Positions 51,756 to 60,057 of a stretch of DNA of 64,000 nt are shown here, in pieces; position 1 is the stretch's first letter, and every line of letters starts with the position of its first letter. The stretch covers positions 124,001 to 188,000 of the forward strand of contig CAJBEZ010000037.1 in assembly GCA_903952205.1 (NCBI GenBank), in the 5' to 3' direction. This DNA comes from an uncultured Desulfomonile sp. Its GTDB lineage: Bacteria > Desulfobacterota > Desulfomonilia > Desulfomonilales > Desulfomonilaceae. A model generated the notes under the pieces. The model ran no database searches and was not told where the DNA came from. It worked only from the letters and a program-made list of their open reading frames with translations. The position numbers and the translations under genes were made by a program.

Positions 51756-52330
51756 GAGATTTTTGGAACGCGTGATACGCCAACCATGAGGTCCGTAAGG
51801 CTATATATGTAAATGTAGAGTTGATTTCAACATAATTTGTTCCAAAGCTGTTACTGAGACATCAAATAAAAAAATGGCGGTGTCTTGTTTAATGAAAGTT
51901 ATTGTTTAATAAAATACATTTGAGTGTCCGTTGGATCATCCCATGCATTTATTATTTATACATTATTGGTGTGTGTTCCTGTTTGGTGACTAGCCATCAT
52001 ATAAACGTTTTCTAACGAATCCTGAGTATTCTTTATTTGTCAATTGTTGAAACAAAGAACTTTTGATAATAATCCTTCACATCGAATTTTTTTAGCATAG
52101 GGCGAAATGATATCTTGGGTGAACTTGTTCAAGTTCGAGACACGAAGTTTCGAAACAGATAGCTGTTCGAAAAACAATCCCGGCATCGCGGATAAAAATG
52201 GAATCGGATTTTTGTCTTGGGAAAACCCTGTTTGACAAAAAATGTGCTAAAAAGATAATAAATTGGAAATCGCGCCAGTTTCAAAAATTGCAACAACACA
52301 CTAGTAAATTTATCTAAGGCGGCAATTCGC
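51756..52330. other. Intergenic region of 575 bp between divergent mrcA and xdhC
   Basis: AT-rich and without a convincing gene. It contains a 16-bp perfect palindrome (GAACTTGTTCAAGTTC, 52121-52136) and a good promoter for xdhC at its right end. It is the longest gene-free stretch in the window; a small RNA cannot be excluded. Confidence 0.5.
52232..52259 (+). promoter_or_regulatory. Sigma-70-type promoter of xdhC
   Basis: TTGACA (52232-52237), a 16-bp spacer and GATAAT (52254-52259, 5/6 match). It lies about 72 bp before the ATG at 52331. A palindrome sits 95 bp upstream of the -35. Confidence 0.6.
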
Positions 52331-53413
52331 ATGAGACAAATATGGGAAGCCATAGTACGCCAATTTGACGAGAAAAGAAACTTTGCTCTTGCGACTATAT
52401 TGTCTGTAGAGGGCTCGTCTCCCCGGAAGGTTGGCGCAAAGATTCTGGCTCTAGACAACGGAGAATTAGTGGGAACCATCGGTGGAGGATTATTTGAAGC
52501 GAATGTGTGTGACGTGGCCAGAGTTTGTCTGAACAGTGGCGTATCGGTCAGACGCAGGTTCGCTTTTCTTGGAAAAGATATTGAGAGCGATCAGATGATT
52601 TGCGGTGGGTCTGTTGAAGTCTTGATAGAATTCGTAAGCGCGGACTCCCAAATCAAGGAAAAGATATACAGGAAGTTGCTCGGCAGCCTTGATGCTAGAG
52701 TTTCTTCATTTCTCCTAAAAAAAATTAATCTTGCCGAGGGGGAATCGATTTCAGGAGAAATTCAGCATTTATGTGTAGATGATCGAGGGTCCCGCTTCGG
52801 AGATTTCCCTGACGCTGACGAATGTGTTGGTTCAATCCCTCCCAGACGACTCATAAAGCCGGCTCAGTTTCTTACAACGTCAGAAAAAACCCCCCCTGTA
52901 TTACTGGAATGGGTTTTCCCGAGGAACGTGGTTTATATCTTTGGCGCAGGCCATGTAGGGGCTGCATTATGCCACCTGGCTTCTTATGTTGATTTTGAAG
53001 TTGTGATGATAGACGATCGTGATGAATACGCAAACCCAGAAAATTTGCCTGATGCGAGTGAGACAATTGTCGCCAACTTCGAAAATGCATTTTCAAGTAT
53101 ATCTATAGACCAGAATAGTTATATTGTAATTGTTACCAAAGGGCACGCTCATGACAGGACAACTTTGTCTCAGGCCTTGAAAACTAAAGCATGCTACATT
53201 GGAATGATAGGATCGCAACGTAAGACAAAACTTATATTCGATTCATTAGTCAATGAAGGATTTGCAGAATCCGATCTGGAAAGAGTTCACGCTCCAATAG
53301 GTTTGGATATTGGAGGGGAAACGCCTCAAGAAATAGCCGTTTCAATCGTGGCTGAGTTGATTCAGGCACGAACAAACAAACTGAACCGAAGACGCGATCA
53401 GAAAAATGCTTAA
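52331..53413 (+). CDS. XdhC/CoxI-family molybdoenzyme maturation protein
   Basis: 360 residues. The N-terminal XdhC/CoxI segment reads FALATILSVEGSSPRKVGAK with ELVGTIGGGLFEANVCDVAR, and the conserved Cys in DQMICGGSVEVLIE. The C-terminal Rossmann domain has VVYIFGAGHVGAALCHLASY, VMIDDRDEYANPENLPDA and IVTKGHAHDRTTLSQALK, ending YIGMIGSQRKTKLIF and HAPIGLDIGGETPQEIAVSI. These proteins bind Mo cofactor and aid its sulfuration and insertion into xanthine-dehydrogenase-type enzymes. No Mo hydroxylase gene is in the window. It overlaps a glycosyltransferase gene by eight bases, an odd partnership. Confidence 0.88.
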   Translation: MRQIWEAIVRQFDEKRNFALATILSVEGSSPRKVGAKILALDNGELVGTIGGGLFEANVCDVARVCLNSGVSVRRRFAFLGKDIESDQMICGGSVEVLIEFVSADSQIKEKIYRKLLGSLDARVSSFLLKKINLAEGESISGEIQHLCVDDRGSRFGDFPDADECVGSIPPRRLIKPAQFLTTSEKTPPVLLEWVFPRNVVYIFGAGHVGAALCHLASYVDFEVVMIDDRDEYANPENLPDASETIVANFENAFSSISIDQNSYIVIVTKGHAHDRTTLSQALKTKACYIGMIGSQRKTKLIFDSLVNEGFAESDLERVHAPIGLDIGGETPQEIAVSIVAELIQARTNKLNRRRDQKNA

Positions 53414-54188
53414 CAGAAAAAAGATAGTAGTTGTACTTCCCGCGTACAACGCTGAAAAGACTCTCGAGAAGACCGTGTCAGAGTTGGACAGGGACGTGGT
53501 CGATGAAATTCTTTTAGTTGATGATTTCAGCAGAGATGAGACGATCAAGTTAGCTAGAAAAATCGGTATTAGATCGTTTCTTCATGACAGAAATTATGGG
53601 TACGGGCGAAATCAAAAGACCTGTTACTCCGAAGCCTTGAAATTGGGAGCTGACGTGATCGTGATGCTCCACCCCGATTATCAGTACTCCCCCCGATTGG
53701 TTCCAGCAATGGCTGCCATGATCGTATCAGAAGAATATGACGTTGTTCTTGGCTCGCGCATTCTGGGAGGGACAGCTAGAAAATCAGGAATGCCAATTTA
53801 TAAATATGTCTCAAATCGATTCCTTACATTCATTGAAAACCTTGCACTGGGGTCCAAGTTATCTGAATTTCACACAGGATACAGGGCTTTTTCCAGAGAA
53901 GCTCTGGAAACTCTGCCAATTCATCAAAATTCAGACGACTTCATCTTTGACAATGAAATGCTGGCCCAAGCCATATATTTTGATTTGAATGTTGGTGAAA
54001 TTTCCTGCCCCACAAAATATTTCGAGGAAGCGTCGTCGATAAACTTTCAGCGTTCGGTTGTTTATGGTTTTGGAGTTCTATGGACAGCCACCAGGTTTAA
54101 ACTCCAAAGACTTGGAGTGAAAAACTTCAGTATTTTCGATGACGTTACAGCTAAGCCTAACCTAAGCTATTATTCAGAAGTCAAATAG
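53406..54188 (+). CDS. Family 2 glycosyltransferase
   Basis: 260 residues, soluble GT-A fold. VVVLPAYNAEKTLEKTVSEL at the N-terminus and the nucleotide-binding ILLVDDFSRDETI are diagnostic; VIVMLHPDYQYSPRLV holds the metal-site Asp, and VVLGSRILGG and EFHTGYRAFSREALE are typical of the DPM1/ArnC-like group. The C-terminal membrane helices of ArnC are lacking, though the last 60 residues are amphipathic. The sugar and acceptor are unknown. Start at 53406, overlapping xdhC by eight bases. Confidence 0.85.
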   Translation: MLNRKKIVVVLPAYNAEKTLEKTVSELDRDVVDEILLVDDFSRDETIKLARKIGIRSFLHDRNYGYGRNQKTCYSEALKLGADVIVMLHPDYQYSPRLVPAMAAMIVSEEYDVVLGSRILGGTARKSGMPIYKYVSNRFLTFIENLALGSKLSEFHTGYRAFSREALETLPIHQNSDDFIFDNEMLAQAIYFDLNVGEISCPTKYFEEASSINFQRSVVYGFGVLWTATRFKLQRLGVKNFSIFDDVTAKPNLSYYSEVK

Positions 54189-54391
54189 TCTCCGGGGTCG
54201 ACAGGAGATACCCAACCCGAGAAGCTACATATAAAACAACTGTATATTGAATAGTTATCAGGCTGAATTAAAGCTAATCAACGCTACATCCCGGTCATGT
54301 CCCCAATCGTCCATCAAATCATAGCCTTTTCTCTTCCACACATAATCCACTTAAATAACAGACTATTACAGATTATTAAGGATTCTCGTTT

Positions 54392-54419
54392 ATAACGCGT
54401 AGCGAGTTCTGCGCGTTAT
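54392..54419. repeat. Inverted repeat ATAACGCG/CGCGTTAT
   Basis: Perfect 8-bp arms with a 12-bp centre, about 100 bp upstream of the outer-membrane protein promoter. It could be an operator or a weak structure after the glycosyltransferase gene; there is no T-run long enough for a clear terminator. Confidence 0.35.
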
Positions 54420-54517
54420 TTGGCCTGTTTTGGGTCTGATAGAAGACAATTCATGACTATTTCTAAACAAAATTCTAGCAAATTACGATATCAATTCGAT
54501 TTAGCATAAGTTTTTTG

Positions 54518-54545
54518 TTGACAAAATAAAAAAACCAGCTAATCT
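54518..54545 (+). promoter_or_regulatory. Candidate promoter of the outer-membrane protein gene
   Basis: TTGACA (54518-54523), a 16-bp AT-rich spacer and TAATCT (54540-54545). The leader is about 30 nt and ends in GGGAGGGTGTT before the ATG. Confidence 0.45.
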
Positions 54546-54582
54546 CCACCTTGCAATAAACAGAACCCTGAGGGAGGGTGTT

Positions 54583-55584
54583 ATGCTAAGAAGGTGTCTA
54601 AATTATTTATGTATTTTGACTGTTTTGTTGGTGGTGGGGGTCGCCGGCGCATTTGCTCAGTCTGTTCCTGGAGCGCTGGATTCTTATGCGGCAGCCAGCC
54701 TGGATGCCTCTCCCAACTTCAAAGCAATTTCCAAGGTGAAACCATCTGAGCCGGTAGCCACTAAGGTTCGTCCGGGAATCATGTCCAGGTTCGAGGGGCT
54801 GTCAACGTTAAATCCCATGCGCTGGGGAGAGGAAAGCATTCTTCCTGCGCCTGCGCCGGGGCAGTTTCTAGCAGGGCCTCGAGTTTGGTTCGGTAGAGTT
54901 TCAGGAGAAGCCAGGAGGACGATTGGAGCGACAGCCATTCATGATAGCGCTGTAAATTTCAGGGACCATTTGGGGATCGGCCAGAGTGCTTCAACAATCT
55001 GGGGCGTTGACGTTCAATATCAACTAAGACCCAGATTCGGTCTGAGATATTCCTTCACTCCAATTAAAATGGAATCCCGCTATACCACTCCGGCGTCATT
55101 TACATTCGCAAACCAGCTATTTGCAGCCGGGAGTCAGGTTCAGTCGAAGTGGGAACGCTATGAACATAGAGCGGGCGTCACGTTCAATCTCAGCAACAGT
55201 ACGAGTTCTAGAGCGAGTGTTTTTGCCGAGTGGATGTATCTACAGGACAAGCTTTCAATCGGTAGTGGGGTTGGCGCTATAACACCGCTAGTCTGGGATG
55301 ACGTTCGAAATCTGGCGGTTGTAGGCGTCGAATTTGACAAATGTCTCAAGAACTTTAGAGGCAACAGTTTGAATCTTAGCTGCAAAGCTGATGTAATGTT
55401 CCTGAATGATAGTTTTGGCTTTGACGCTGAGACGGCATTGAACTACATGATACCCATCAGAACCGGTCGATTCGGTTTTGTAAAAGGCGGATATAAGTAC
55501 TCTTATTTTCAGAAAGAAAACGACAGGGACATGTTTAACACAGCAATCGGAGGACCGTTTGTTCAAGTTGGCTTCCTCTTCTAA
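54583..55584 (+). CDS. Outer-membrane beta-barrel protein
   Basis: 333 residues. A signal peptide (LCILTVLLVVGVAGAFAQ) precedes an N-terminal linker and then many short alternating strands with aromatic ends: RVWFGRVSGEARRTIGATAI, VQYQLRPRFGLRYSFTPIKM, RAGVTFNLSNST and, at the very end, GPFVQVGFLF, whose terminal Phe is the usual sorting signal for outer-membrane barrels. It is probably a surface or porin-like protein; no specific family can be named. It has its own promoter and a terminator after the stop, so it is a single-gene unit. Confidence 0.75.
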   Translation: MLRRCLNYLCILTVLLVVGVAGAFAQSVPGALDSYAAASLDASPNFKAISKVKPSEPVATKVRPGIMSRFEGLSTLNPMRWGEESILPAPAPGQFLAGPRVWFGRVSGEARRTIGATAIHDSAVNFRDHLGIGQSASTIWGVDVQYQLRPRFGLRYSFTPIKMESRYTTPASFTFANQLFAAGSQVQSKWERYEHRAGVTFNLSNSTSSRASVFAEWMYLQDKLSIGSGVGAITPLVWDDVRNLAVVGVEFDKCLKNFRGNSLNLSCKADVMFLNDSFGFDAETALNYMIPIRTGRFGFVKGGYKYSYFQKENDRDMFNTAIGGPFVQVGFLF

Positions 55585-55653
55585 AATGTCGGTTTAGCCG
55601 CAAGCAGGTCCCAAATTCCCCCGATAAAACCTGACCAAAATTTAATGCCCTCC

Positions 55654-55684
55654 AAAGTCCGGCCCTGGGTCGGACTTTCTTTCG
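55654..55684 (+). terminator. Intrinsic terminator after the outer-membrane protein gene
   Basis: AAAGTCCG (55654-55661) pairs with CGGACTTT (55671-55678); the inner GCCC/GGGT can extend the stem. A T-rich tail follows (TTTCTTTC). Confidence 0.75.
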
Positions 55685-55719
55685 TGAATAATAAAAATTT
55701 GAAGATTTTCTGTTTAAGC

Positions 55720-57315
55720 TCAGGAAACCCATACAGTCTCAATATGGCAACTCGCCATATCAACTATCAACTTAGGCTGATTCGATAAAATATCCCATGA
55801 AACAAATACACCTGAAGGATCTGCCAAATTCTGACTTTCCATACCGACAGCCTCCTTCATTTTCTCGAAAGCTCTGGCCACTGTGCGAGTTATAATCCTT
55901 TCTATCCCAAGCTCGTTGTTGAGTTGTTTCAGAGAAGGACTAGCCTGCATCTGTTCAATAGCTTCCTCCCAATGAATGCCTGCAACCTTCTTCCTCAATA
56001 CATAACCATTACCCCTATCTCGAATTATAAGCAGTGGGGGGTTGAATCGCATCTTGGTAGTACGGAAAATTACGACAGGTTCTTTGTCGGAAGCTTTGGA
56101 CAAAAGCACTCTTTTGTTTTCCATGAAATTCAGCGTTCTCAACTGAATACGTTCAAAAATGAAATTTGCCCCGTTGAGTTCTATCTCTTTGAGTCTAGTT
56201 GGATCAAAACCTAGATCAATCATATCTCCCAGGGTTAATGGATCGTGGATCGTTTTTCCGTTTCGTTTCAACCAGAAAACAAAGCTTGGTCTGTTATAGT
56301 TTGGCAATGCTTCAATGAAACGCGCAGGGTTGGATTTCAGTTGTTCCGGTAAAAGTAGCCAAAGTTCACGGTCTCCAGAGACAAAGCAGGTCCGGCTTTT
56401 GAATTCTATTGGGCCATATGATTGGGCTGGCATGTCCCTGATCGCCGGGTCCAGAGAGATCTGTTCCATAGACTCTCCACCGGTATATCCAAGCAACTGG
56501 GAGATTCTCCTCCTGAACCCTAGGAGTTTAGTGATGTAACGTGTGAACATAAACCGCATCAGGGAATCATGATTACCGGAAGCAACCTGAGTCTGAAAAT
56601 AGGTCAGAAGCGCCTGATAGAGTTCCTTGAATTCTTCAATGGTCCTTTGAACCATGAATTCATTGTCCCTCATGTCAATGGCCGGCCGTTTTCTTTTTAT
56701 GTGATGAACCAGCTTAACAATTGAATCTTTCAAATCTTTACCACTGAAAGACGGGGGAACGTAAATCATGTAGGCGTCATCGGCTTCGTTTGAAAGGGAC
56801 GAACATTCGGAGATCTCTTTTAAGGGGACCCAGTCGAGCTTCCGATAAATTTCAAAAGTTGGATCATCTCTTGGTATTATATTGTCAAGAACCCCAATCG
56901 CCGATTTCTCAACCAAAAAGTTCCTAAACTCTTTTAAAATAAGGTTTCCAAGTCCCTTGTTTCGGAATGGGGCCCCAACCTCGACATAAACAAGATAAAA
57001 GCACGGAACAGGTTTATTCAGATATAGCATATTCATTCGACCCAGGTTCTCACCTGTTTCTGAATTGATTTCAAAGGTTTTGAAGCCCTTGGTTGACCTG
57101 TTACCTCTGAGCTTGTCAATTTTGGCCCCGGAAACAGTCGCATCCACCAAGTTCCACAGCTCTTCATAAAGATTTGACGCAACAGGGTTGTCTGTGCCTC
57201 CGTGCCGAATGCCTTCGTGAATTAAATTGATGAGCGACAACCTGTCGGTGATACTTAGTTTCCTAAGTGAACCACAGTCTGTCGAGTTTTTTTCCAAAGC
57301 AACTTTTTCCAGCAT
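55720..57315 (-). CDS. GNAT-domain protein with a long C-terminal region of unknown function
   Basis: 531 residues. The N-terminal 185 residues form an N-acetyltransferase fold: VYVEVGAPFRNKGLGNLILK gives the acetyl-CoA loop (RNKGLG, near 118), followed by NIIPRDDPTFEIYRKLDWVP. The remaining 340 residues have no motif I recognise. They include a helical, charged stretch (FMVQRTIEEFKELYQALLTY), a middle with DRELWLLLPEQLKSNPARFI and a C-terminal part with RAFEKMKEAVGME. There is no membrane segment. A Phe/Tyr-type attenuator precedes the gene, so expression may rise when charged tRNA-Phe or tRNA-Tyr is scarce. The start at 57315 has GGAA about eight bases upstream. Confidence 0.75.
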   Translation of the reverse strand: MLEKVALEKNSTDCGSLRKLSITDRLSLINLIHEGIRHGGTDNPVASNLYEELWNLVDATVSGAKIDKLRGNRSTKGFKTFEINSETGENLGRMNMLYLNKPVPCFYLVYVEVGAPFRNKGLGNLILKEFRNFLVEKSAIGVLDNIIPRDDPTFEIYRKLDWVPLKEISECSSLSNEADDAYMIYVPPSFSGKDLKDSIVKLVHHIKRKRPAIDMRDNEFMVQRTIEEFKELYQALLTYFQTQVASGNHDSLMRFMFTRYITKLLGFRRRISQLLGYTGGESMEQISLDPAIRDMPAQSYGPIEFKSRTCFVSGDRELWLLLPEQLKSNPARFIEALPNYNRPSFVFWLKRNGKTIHDPLTLGDMIDLGFDPTRLKEIELNGANFIFERIQLRTLNFMENKRVLLSKASDKEPVVIFRTTKMRFNPPLLIIRDRGNGYVLRKKVAGIHWEEAIEQMQASPSLKQLNNELGIERIITRTVARAFEKMKEAVGMESQNLADPSGVFVSWDILSNQPKLIVDMASCHIETVWVS

Positions 57316-57366
57316 TTTTGAATTCCGTTCATGTTTTTCTTAAAAAAACGGGTCTGAAAAATAAAA

Positions 57367-57390
57367 AAAGCGGAGTTTGCGCTCCGCTTT
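57367..57390 (-). terminator. Intrinsic terminator in the leader of the GNAT-domain gene (attenuator 3:4 hairpin)
   Basis: Minus strand: AAAGCGGAG, loop CGCAAA, CTCCGCTTT, then T's broken only by one A. It lies 52 bp before the start codon of the downstream gene and 26 nt after the stop codon of the leader peptide. The placement makes it a regulatory terminator rather than the end of an upstream gene. Confidence 0.75.
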
Positions 57391-57415
57391 GGTTTATCTA
57401 TTTATAATCTTGCCC

Positions 57416-57484
57416 TTAGCGAAGACGCGCCATATTCCTTCCGCAAAAATAAAAGTAAAAATATATTTTGGAAAAATTAATCAT
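57416..57484 (-). CDS. Phe/Tyr-rich leader peptide of a putative attenuator
   Basis: 22 codons, too short for routine gene finding. The ATG at 57484 lies six bases after AGGTG. Residues 8-13 are YFYFYF; Phe occurs four times and Tyr three times in the first 13 residues. The segment GCGGAAG (57444-57438) begins within codon 14, directly after the run. CTTCGC (57424-57419) forms codons 21-22 just before the TAA. The two can pair with one bulge. CTTCGC can instead pair with GCGGAG (57387-57382), and a GCG/CGC extension brings this to nine pairs. This is the classical 1:2, 2:3, 3:4 arrangement. AT-rich DNA favours Phe and Tyr codons, so chance must be weighed. Confidence 0.6.
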   Translation of the reverse strand: MINFSKIYFYFYFCGRNMARLR

Positions 57485-57504
57485 AATATTCACCTGTATA
57501 TTGT

Positions 57505-57533
57505 CTTTTACTGTCTGAATCTATTTTTGTCAA
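57505..57533 (-). promoter_or_regulatory. Promoter of the attenuator leader
   Basis: Minus strand: TTGACA (57533-57528), a 17-bp spacer and TAAAAG (57510-57505, 4/6). The transcript would begin just before the leader ribosome-binding site, as in known attenuators. Confidence 0.5.
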
Positions 57534-57684
57534 CAGTAATTGGCGGCTTATGTCGGAGTTCGCTCGCAAATCTTCCGCTTGTAACTTCCTGAGTGGATAA
57601 GGCAGGAGAAATGAATTCCAGCTATTGCGCCGATATAGAATTGTGGAATACTAATAAGAGATATCATCAAAAGAGGGGCTGAAA

Positions 57685-59019
57685 ATGCAGGGACCGGTAA
57701 ACGTGGCTGAAGAAATACTGAGAAAAAGAAAAATAGACCATTGGGAAATTTTTTTGCAGAATTCTGAAAGTTTTCGCGCTGAAACAAAGGAGCTAGAAGT
57801 TGATTTTTTGCAAAAAGCCAATCTTTCGGGGATAGCTATAAGAATAATAGATGATCAAAAATTGGGTTTTTCATTTTCATCTAACCTTACCTACCCGAGT
57901 GTAAGAAATGCTGTGGACATGGCGGAATCAATTGCAAAATACTCTTCAAAAGATCCGGATCACTGTTTTCCCGGGCCTGAGATTTTGCCTGTTGGCGCAA
58001 CAACATTTTTTGACCCCGGGATCATTGAGACTGAAGAACAGGAAAAAATACGTTTAGCCAGAGTCCTGGAAGAGACAGTATTTTCCTATGACAAAAGAAT
58101 ATCCGCAGTGCGTTCATCAGGATACTCAGATTTAGCTTTGAACATTGAAGTTAGAAATTCCAATGGGCTACGAGTAGCCGGCAGAGCGGGGTTGTCAAAA
58201 ATGTGGGTAGATGTGATGGTTCAGGAAGGAGACCATCAGGAGATGGGCTATTGGAGTGAACAGTCGAGAACCCCGAAGACTCTGGATCCAATTAAGATTG
58301 GCAGGACTGCCGCGGAGAGGGCTCTGAGTAAACTTGGAGGACAAACGATTCCATCTACCAAATGTCGCATCCTGATCGAAAATGTGGTGGCTGCAAGTTT
58401 GCTCGAAACACTTTCAAATTCGTTCTTGGCGGAGAGCCATTTCAAATCTACGGCGTCTCCCAAGGTTCAGATCGGTTTGAAATCCTTTTCTCCGCTTCTT
58501 GAGATATTTGACAATGGTCTGGACCAAAGAGGGAGTCATGCCTTTCCTTTTGATGGAGAAGGAGCCCCTTCTCAGGACACCACCTTGGTCAGATCTGGAG
58601 TAGTTCAGAGTCTGCTGGCAGATCGTTATTACGGAAAGAAGATTGGATCGGCGTCTACCGGAAATTGTCGGCGATCCGGTTTTGATAGTCCTCCTTTTAA
58701 TGGAATTACGAATCTTTTTATTGGCCCCGGGAATATTGGCAAATCCGATTTGCTGAAAGAAGTTGGATCCGGAATAATGATTACGGAAGTCATGGGATTG
58801 CACACCGCAAATCCGATAAGTGGGGACTTTTCAGTGGGAGCGTCAGGTTTCAAAATTTCGGGCGGTCGATTGAGTCATCCCGTGAGAGGGATAGCAGTGG
58901 CTGGTAACCTTATAGATCTTTTCAGACAACTTTCCGGAATAGGAAACGATCTGGAATTTTTCTGGAATGTGGGCGCTCCCTCCCTGATAGTTGAGAATCT
59001 TTCCATCAGCGGAGAATAG
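57685..59019 (+). CDS. pmbA: TldD/PmbA-family metalloprotease subunit (PmbA/TldE)
   Basis: 444 residues. The N-terminal alpha/beta part has the PmbA-type VDFLQKANLSGIAIRIIDDQ and KLGFSFSSNLTYPSVRNAVD. The C-terminal beta part has RILIENVVAASLLETLSNSF, FPFDGEGAPSQDTTLVRSGV and GHTANP-like GLHTANPISGDFSVGASGFK. The HExxxH motif of the TldD partner is absent, as expected for PmbA. With TldD it forms a protease that trims small peptides such as microcins and PQQ- or antitoxin-type precursors. tldD is not adjacent. The start follows AGAGGGGCTGAAA. Confidence 0.9.
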   Translation: MQGPVNVAEEILRKRKIDHWEIFLQNSESFRAETKELEVDFLQKANLSGIAIRIIDDQKLGFSFSSNLTYPSVRNAVDMAESIAKYSSKDPDHCFPGPEILPVGATTFFDPGIIETEEQEKIRLARVLEETVFSYDKRISAVRSSGYSDLALNIEVRNSNGLRVAGRAGLSKMWVDVMVQEGDHQEMGYWSEQSRTPKTLDPIKIGRTAAERALSKLGGQTIPSTKCRILIENVVAASLLETLSNSFLAESHFKSTASPKVQIGLKSFSPLLEIFDNGLDQRGSHAFPFDGEGAPSQDTTLVRSGVVQSLLADRYYGKKIGSASTGNCRRSGFDSPPFNGITNLFIGPGNIGKSDLLKEVGSGIMITEVMGLHTANPISGDFSVGASGFKISGGRLSHPVRGIAVAGNLIDLFRQLSGIGNDLEFFWNVGAPSLIVENLSISGE

Positions 59020-59114
59020 TTTTTTAGGTTTACTTACTGATCGGTTCATTAAACCACCAATGGTGGCGCATTGAAATGTTTTTCGACGCTATCAGCTCTT
59101 GATTACCACAGTCC

Positions 59115-59879
59115 TCAATCTGGGTTGCGATGAAATTTTGTCGGACCTCTTTTTCTAGGTTTTTCCGACACTATCGCAGCAGAGAGTTGCTGTATGATCC
59201 GGTCTATCTTTATTCTCCATTCGCGATCCGGCTCGAATTCAAGGGCCTTTAGGAGATTTTCGATCGCCGATTGATTGTTTCCCGACAAATGGTAAGCCAT
59301 TCCTAAATTCGCCCAGGCCTCATGATCTCGGGGATATCTCAATAACAATCTATTGTAATCCTGAATTGCCATTTCATAATTTTCCATGGCGGTGAACGCC
59401 AACCCTCTGCCTAGTAAGGCCGCCCTGGAATTTGGTAAAATTCTTAGCGCTCTATTATAATCCTCTACGGCTGCCTTGTGGTCCGAATTGAAATTGTTGG
59501 TGTCAGCTCTTTGAATAAAACCCTCGGGATCTTGAGGCCTAAGTTCTACATATTTGTTGAGATCCTGAAGGGCCTTCATCGGCAAACCCATCCTGTCCAA
59601 GGCTTCTCCTCTCAAAAGATATGCTTCAGCCTGTCTGGGGGACTTTTTCAATGCTTCATTCAAGTGTCGCACAGCCATTGGAAAATTGTTTTTTTCTATG
59701 TAAATCTTGGCTTTGGAAATCAAGGATCCCGCCTGGACGTTATTTGGGGTATCCGACCTGGAATCTGACTGCGCAAAACAGTAGCTGAGAGAATCGCACG
59801 AGAACAGATTGAAGGAGACAAGCGTCAACGTCAAAAAGGGGACCCAAAAATAAGTTAATGAAATTTTTAGCATACCCAT
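59115..59879 (-). CDS. Exported TPR-repeat protein
   Basis: 254 residues. The N-terminus is hydrophobic (FWVPFLTLTLVSFNLF) with cysteines nearby (SCDSLSYC), so it is a signal peptide or anchor; a lipoprotein is possible but the lipobox is imperfect. Five TPR units follow from about residue 55 (KIYIEKNNFPMAVRHLNEAL, AEAYLLRGEALDRMGLPMKA, YNRALRILPNSRAALLGRGL, AWANLGMAYHLSGNNQSAIE). The tail is basic. It is likely a periplasmic scaffold. It converges with pmbA; the start could be either of two ATGs two codons apart. Confidence 0.8.
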   Translation of the reverse strand: MGMLKISLTYFWVPFLTLTLVSFNLFSCDSLSYCFAQSDSRSDTPNNVQAGSLISKAKIYIEKNNFPMAVRHLNEALKKSPRQAEAYLLRGEALDRMGLPMKALQDLNKYVELRPQDPEGFIQRADTNNFNSDHKAAVEDYNRALRILPNSRAALLGRGLAFTAMENYEMAIQDYNRLLLRYPRDHEAWANLGMAYHLSGNNQSAIENLLKALEFEPDREWRIKIDRIIQQLSAAIVSEKPRKRGPTKFHRNPD

Positions 59880-60057
59880 CCCAATATCATGAACCGGAGC
59901 GTTGGACAGAAAGTCACGAAAAAATAATTGATTCGGTTATCCAACAATGTCAAGATCTTTAAGATAATATACCCATGTATCCAAGGTCGAAATTTCAAGA
60001 CAATGAACATTATCGGTTCGTCGGCAACCGAGAACCATCAAAAGAAGGGGATATCTT

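Larger units (their letters stand above)
54189..54582. other. Intergenic region of 394 bp before the outer-membrane protein gene
   Basis: No gene is visible. It holds an 8-bp-arm inverted repeat (ATAACGCG ... CGCGTTAT, 54392-54419) and a promoter just before the next gene. Confidence 0.45.

Noticed and set aside
52121-52130. LexA-like site (GAAC...GTTC) in the mrcA-xdhC gap
   Set aside because: The half-sites are two bases apart instead of four, so it does not fit the Gram-positive SOS box.
57377-57592. 71-codon plus-strand frame across the attenuator
   Set aside because: It starts inside the terminator hairpin and has no ribosome-binding site; the minus-strand attenuator explains the sequence better.
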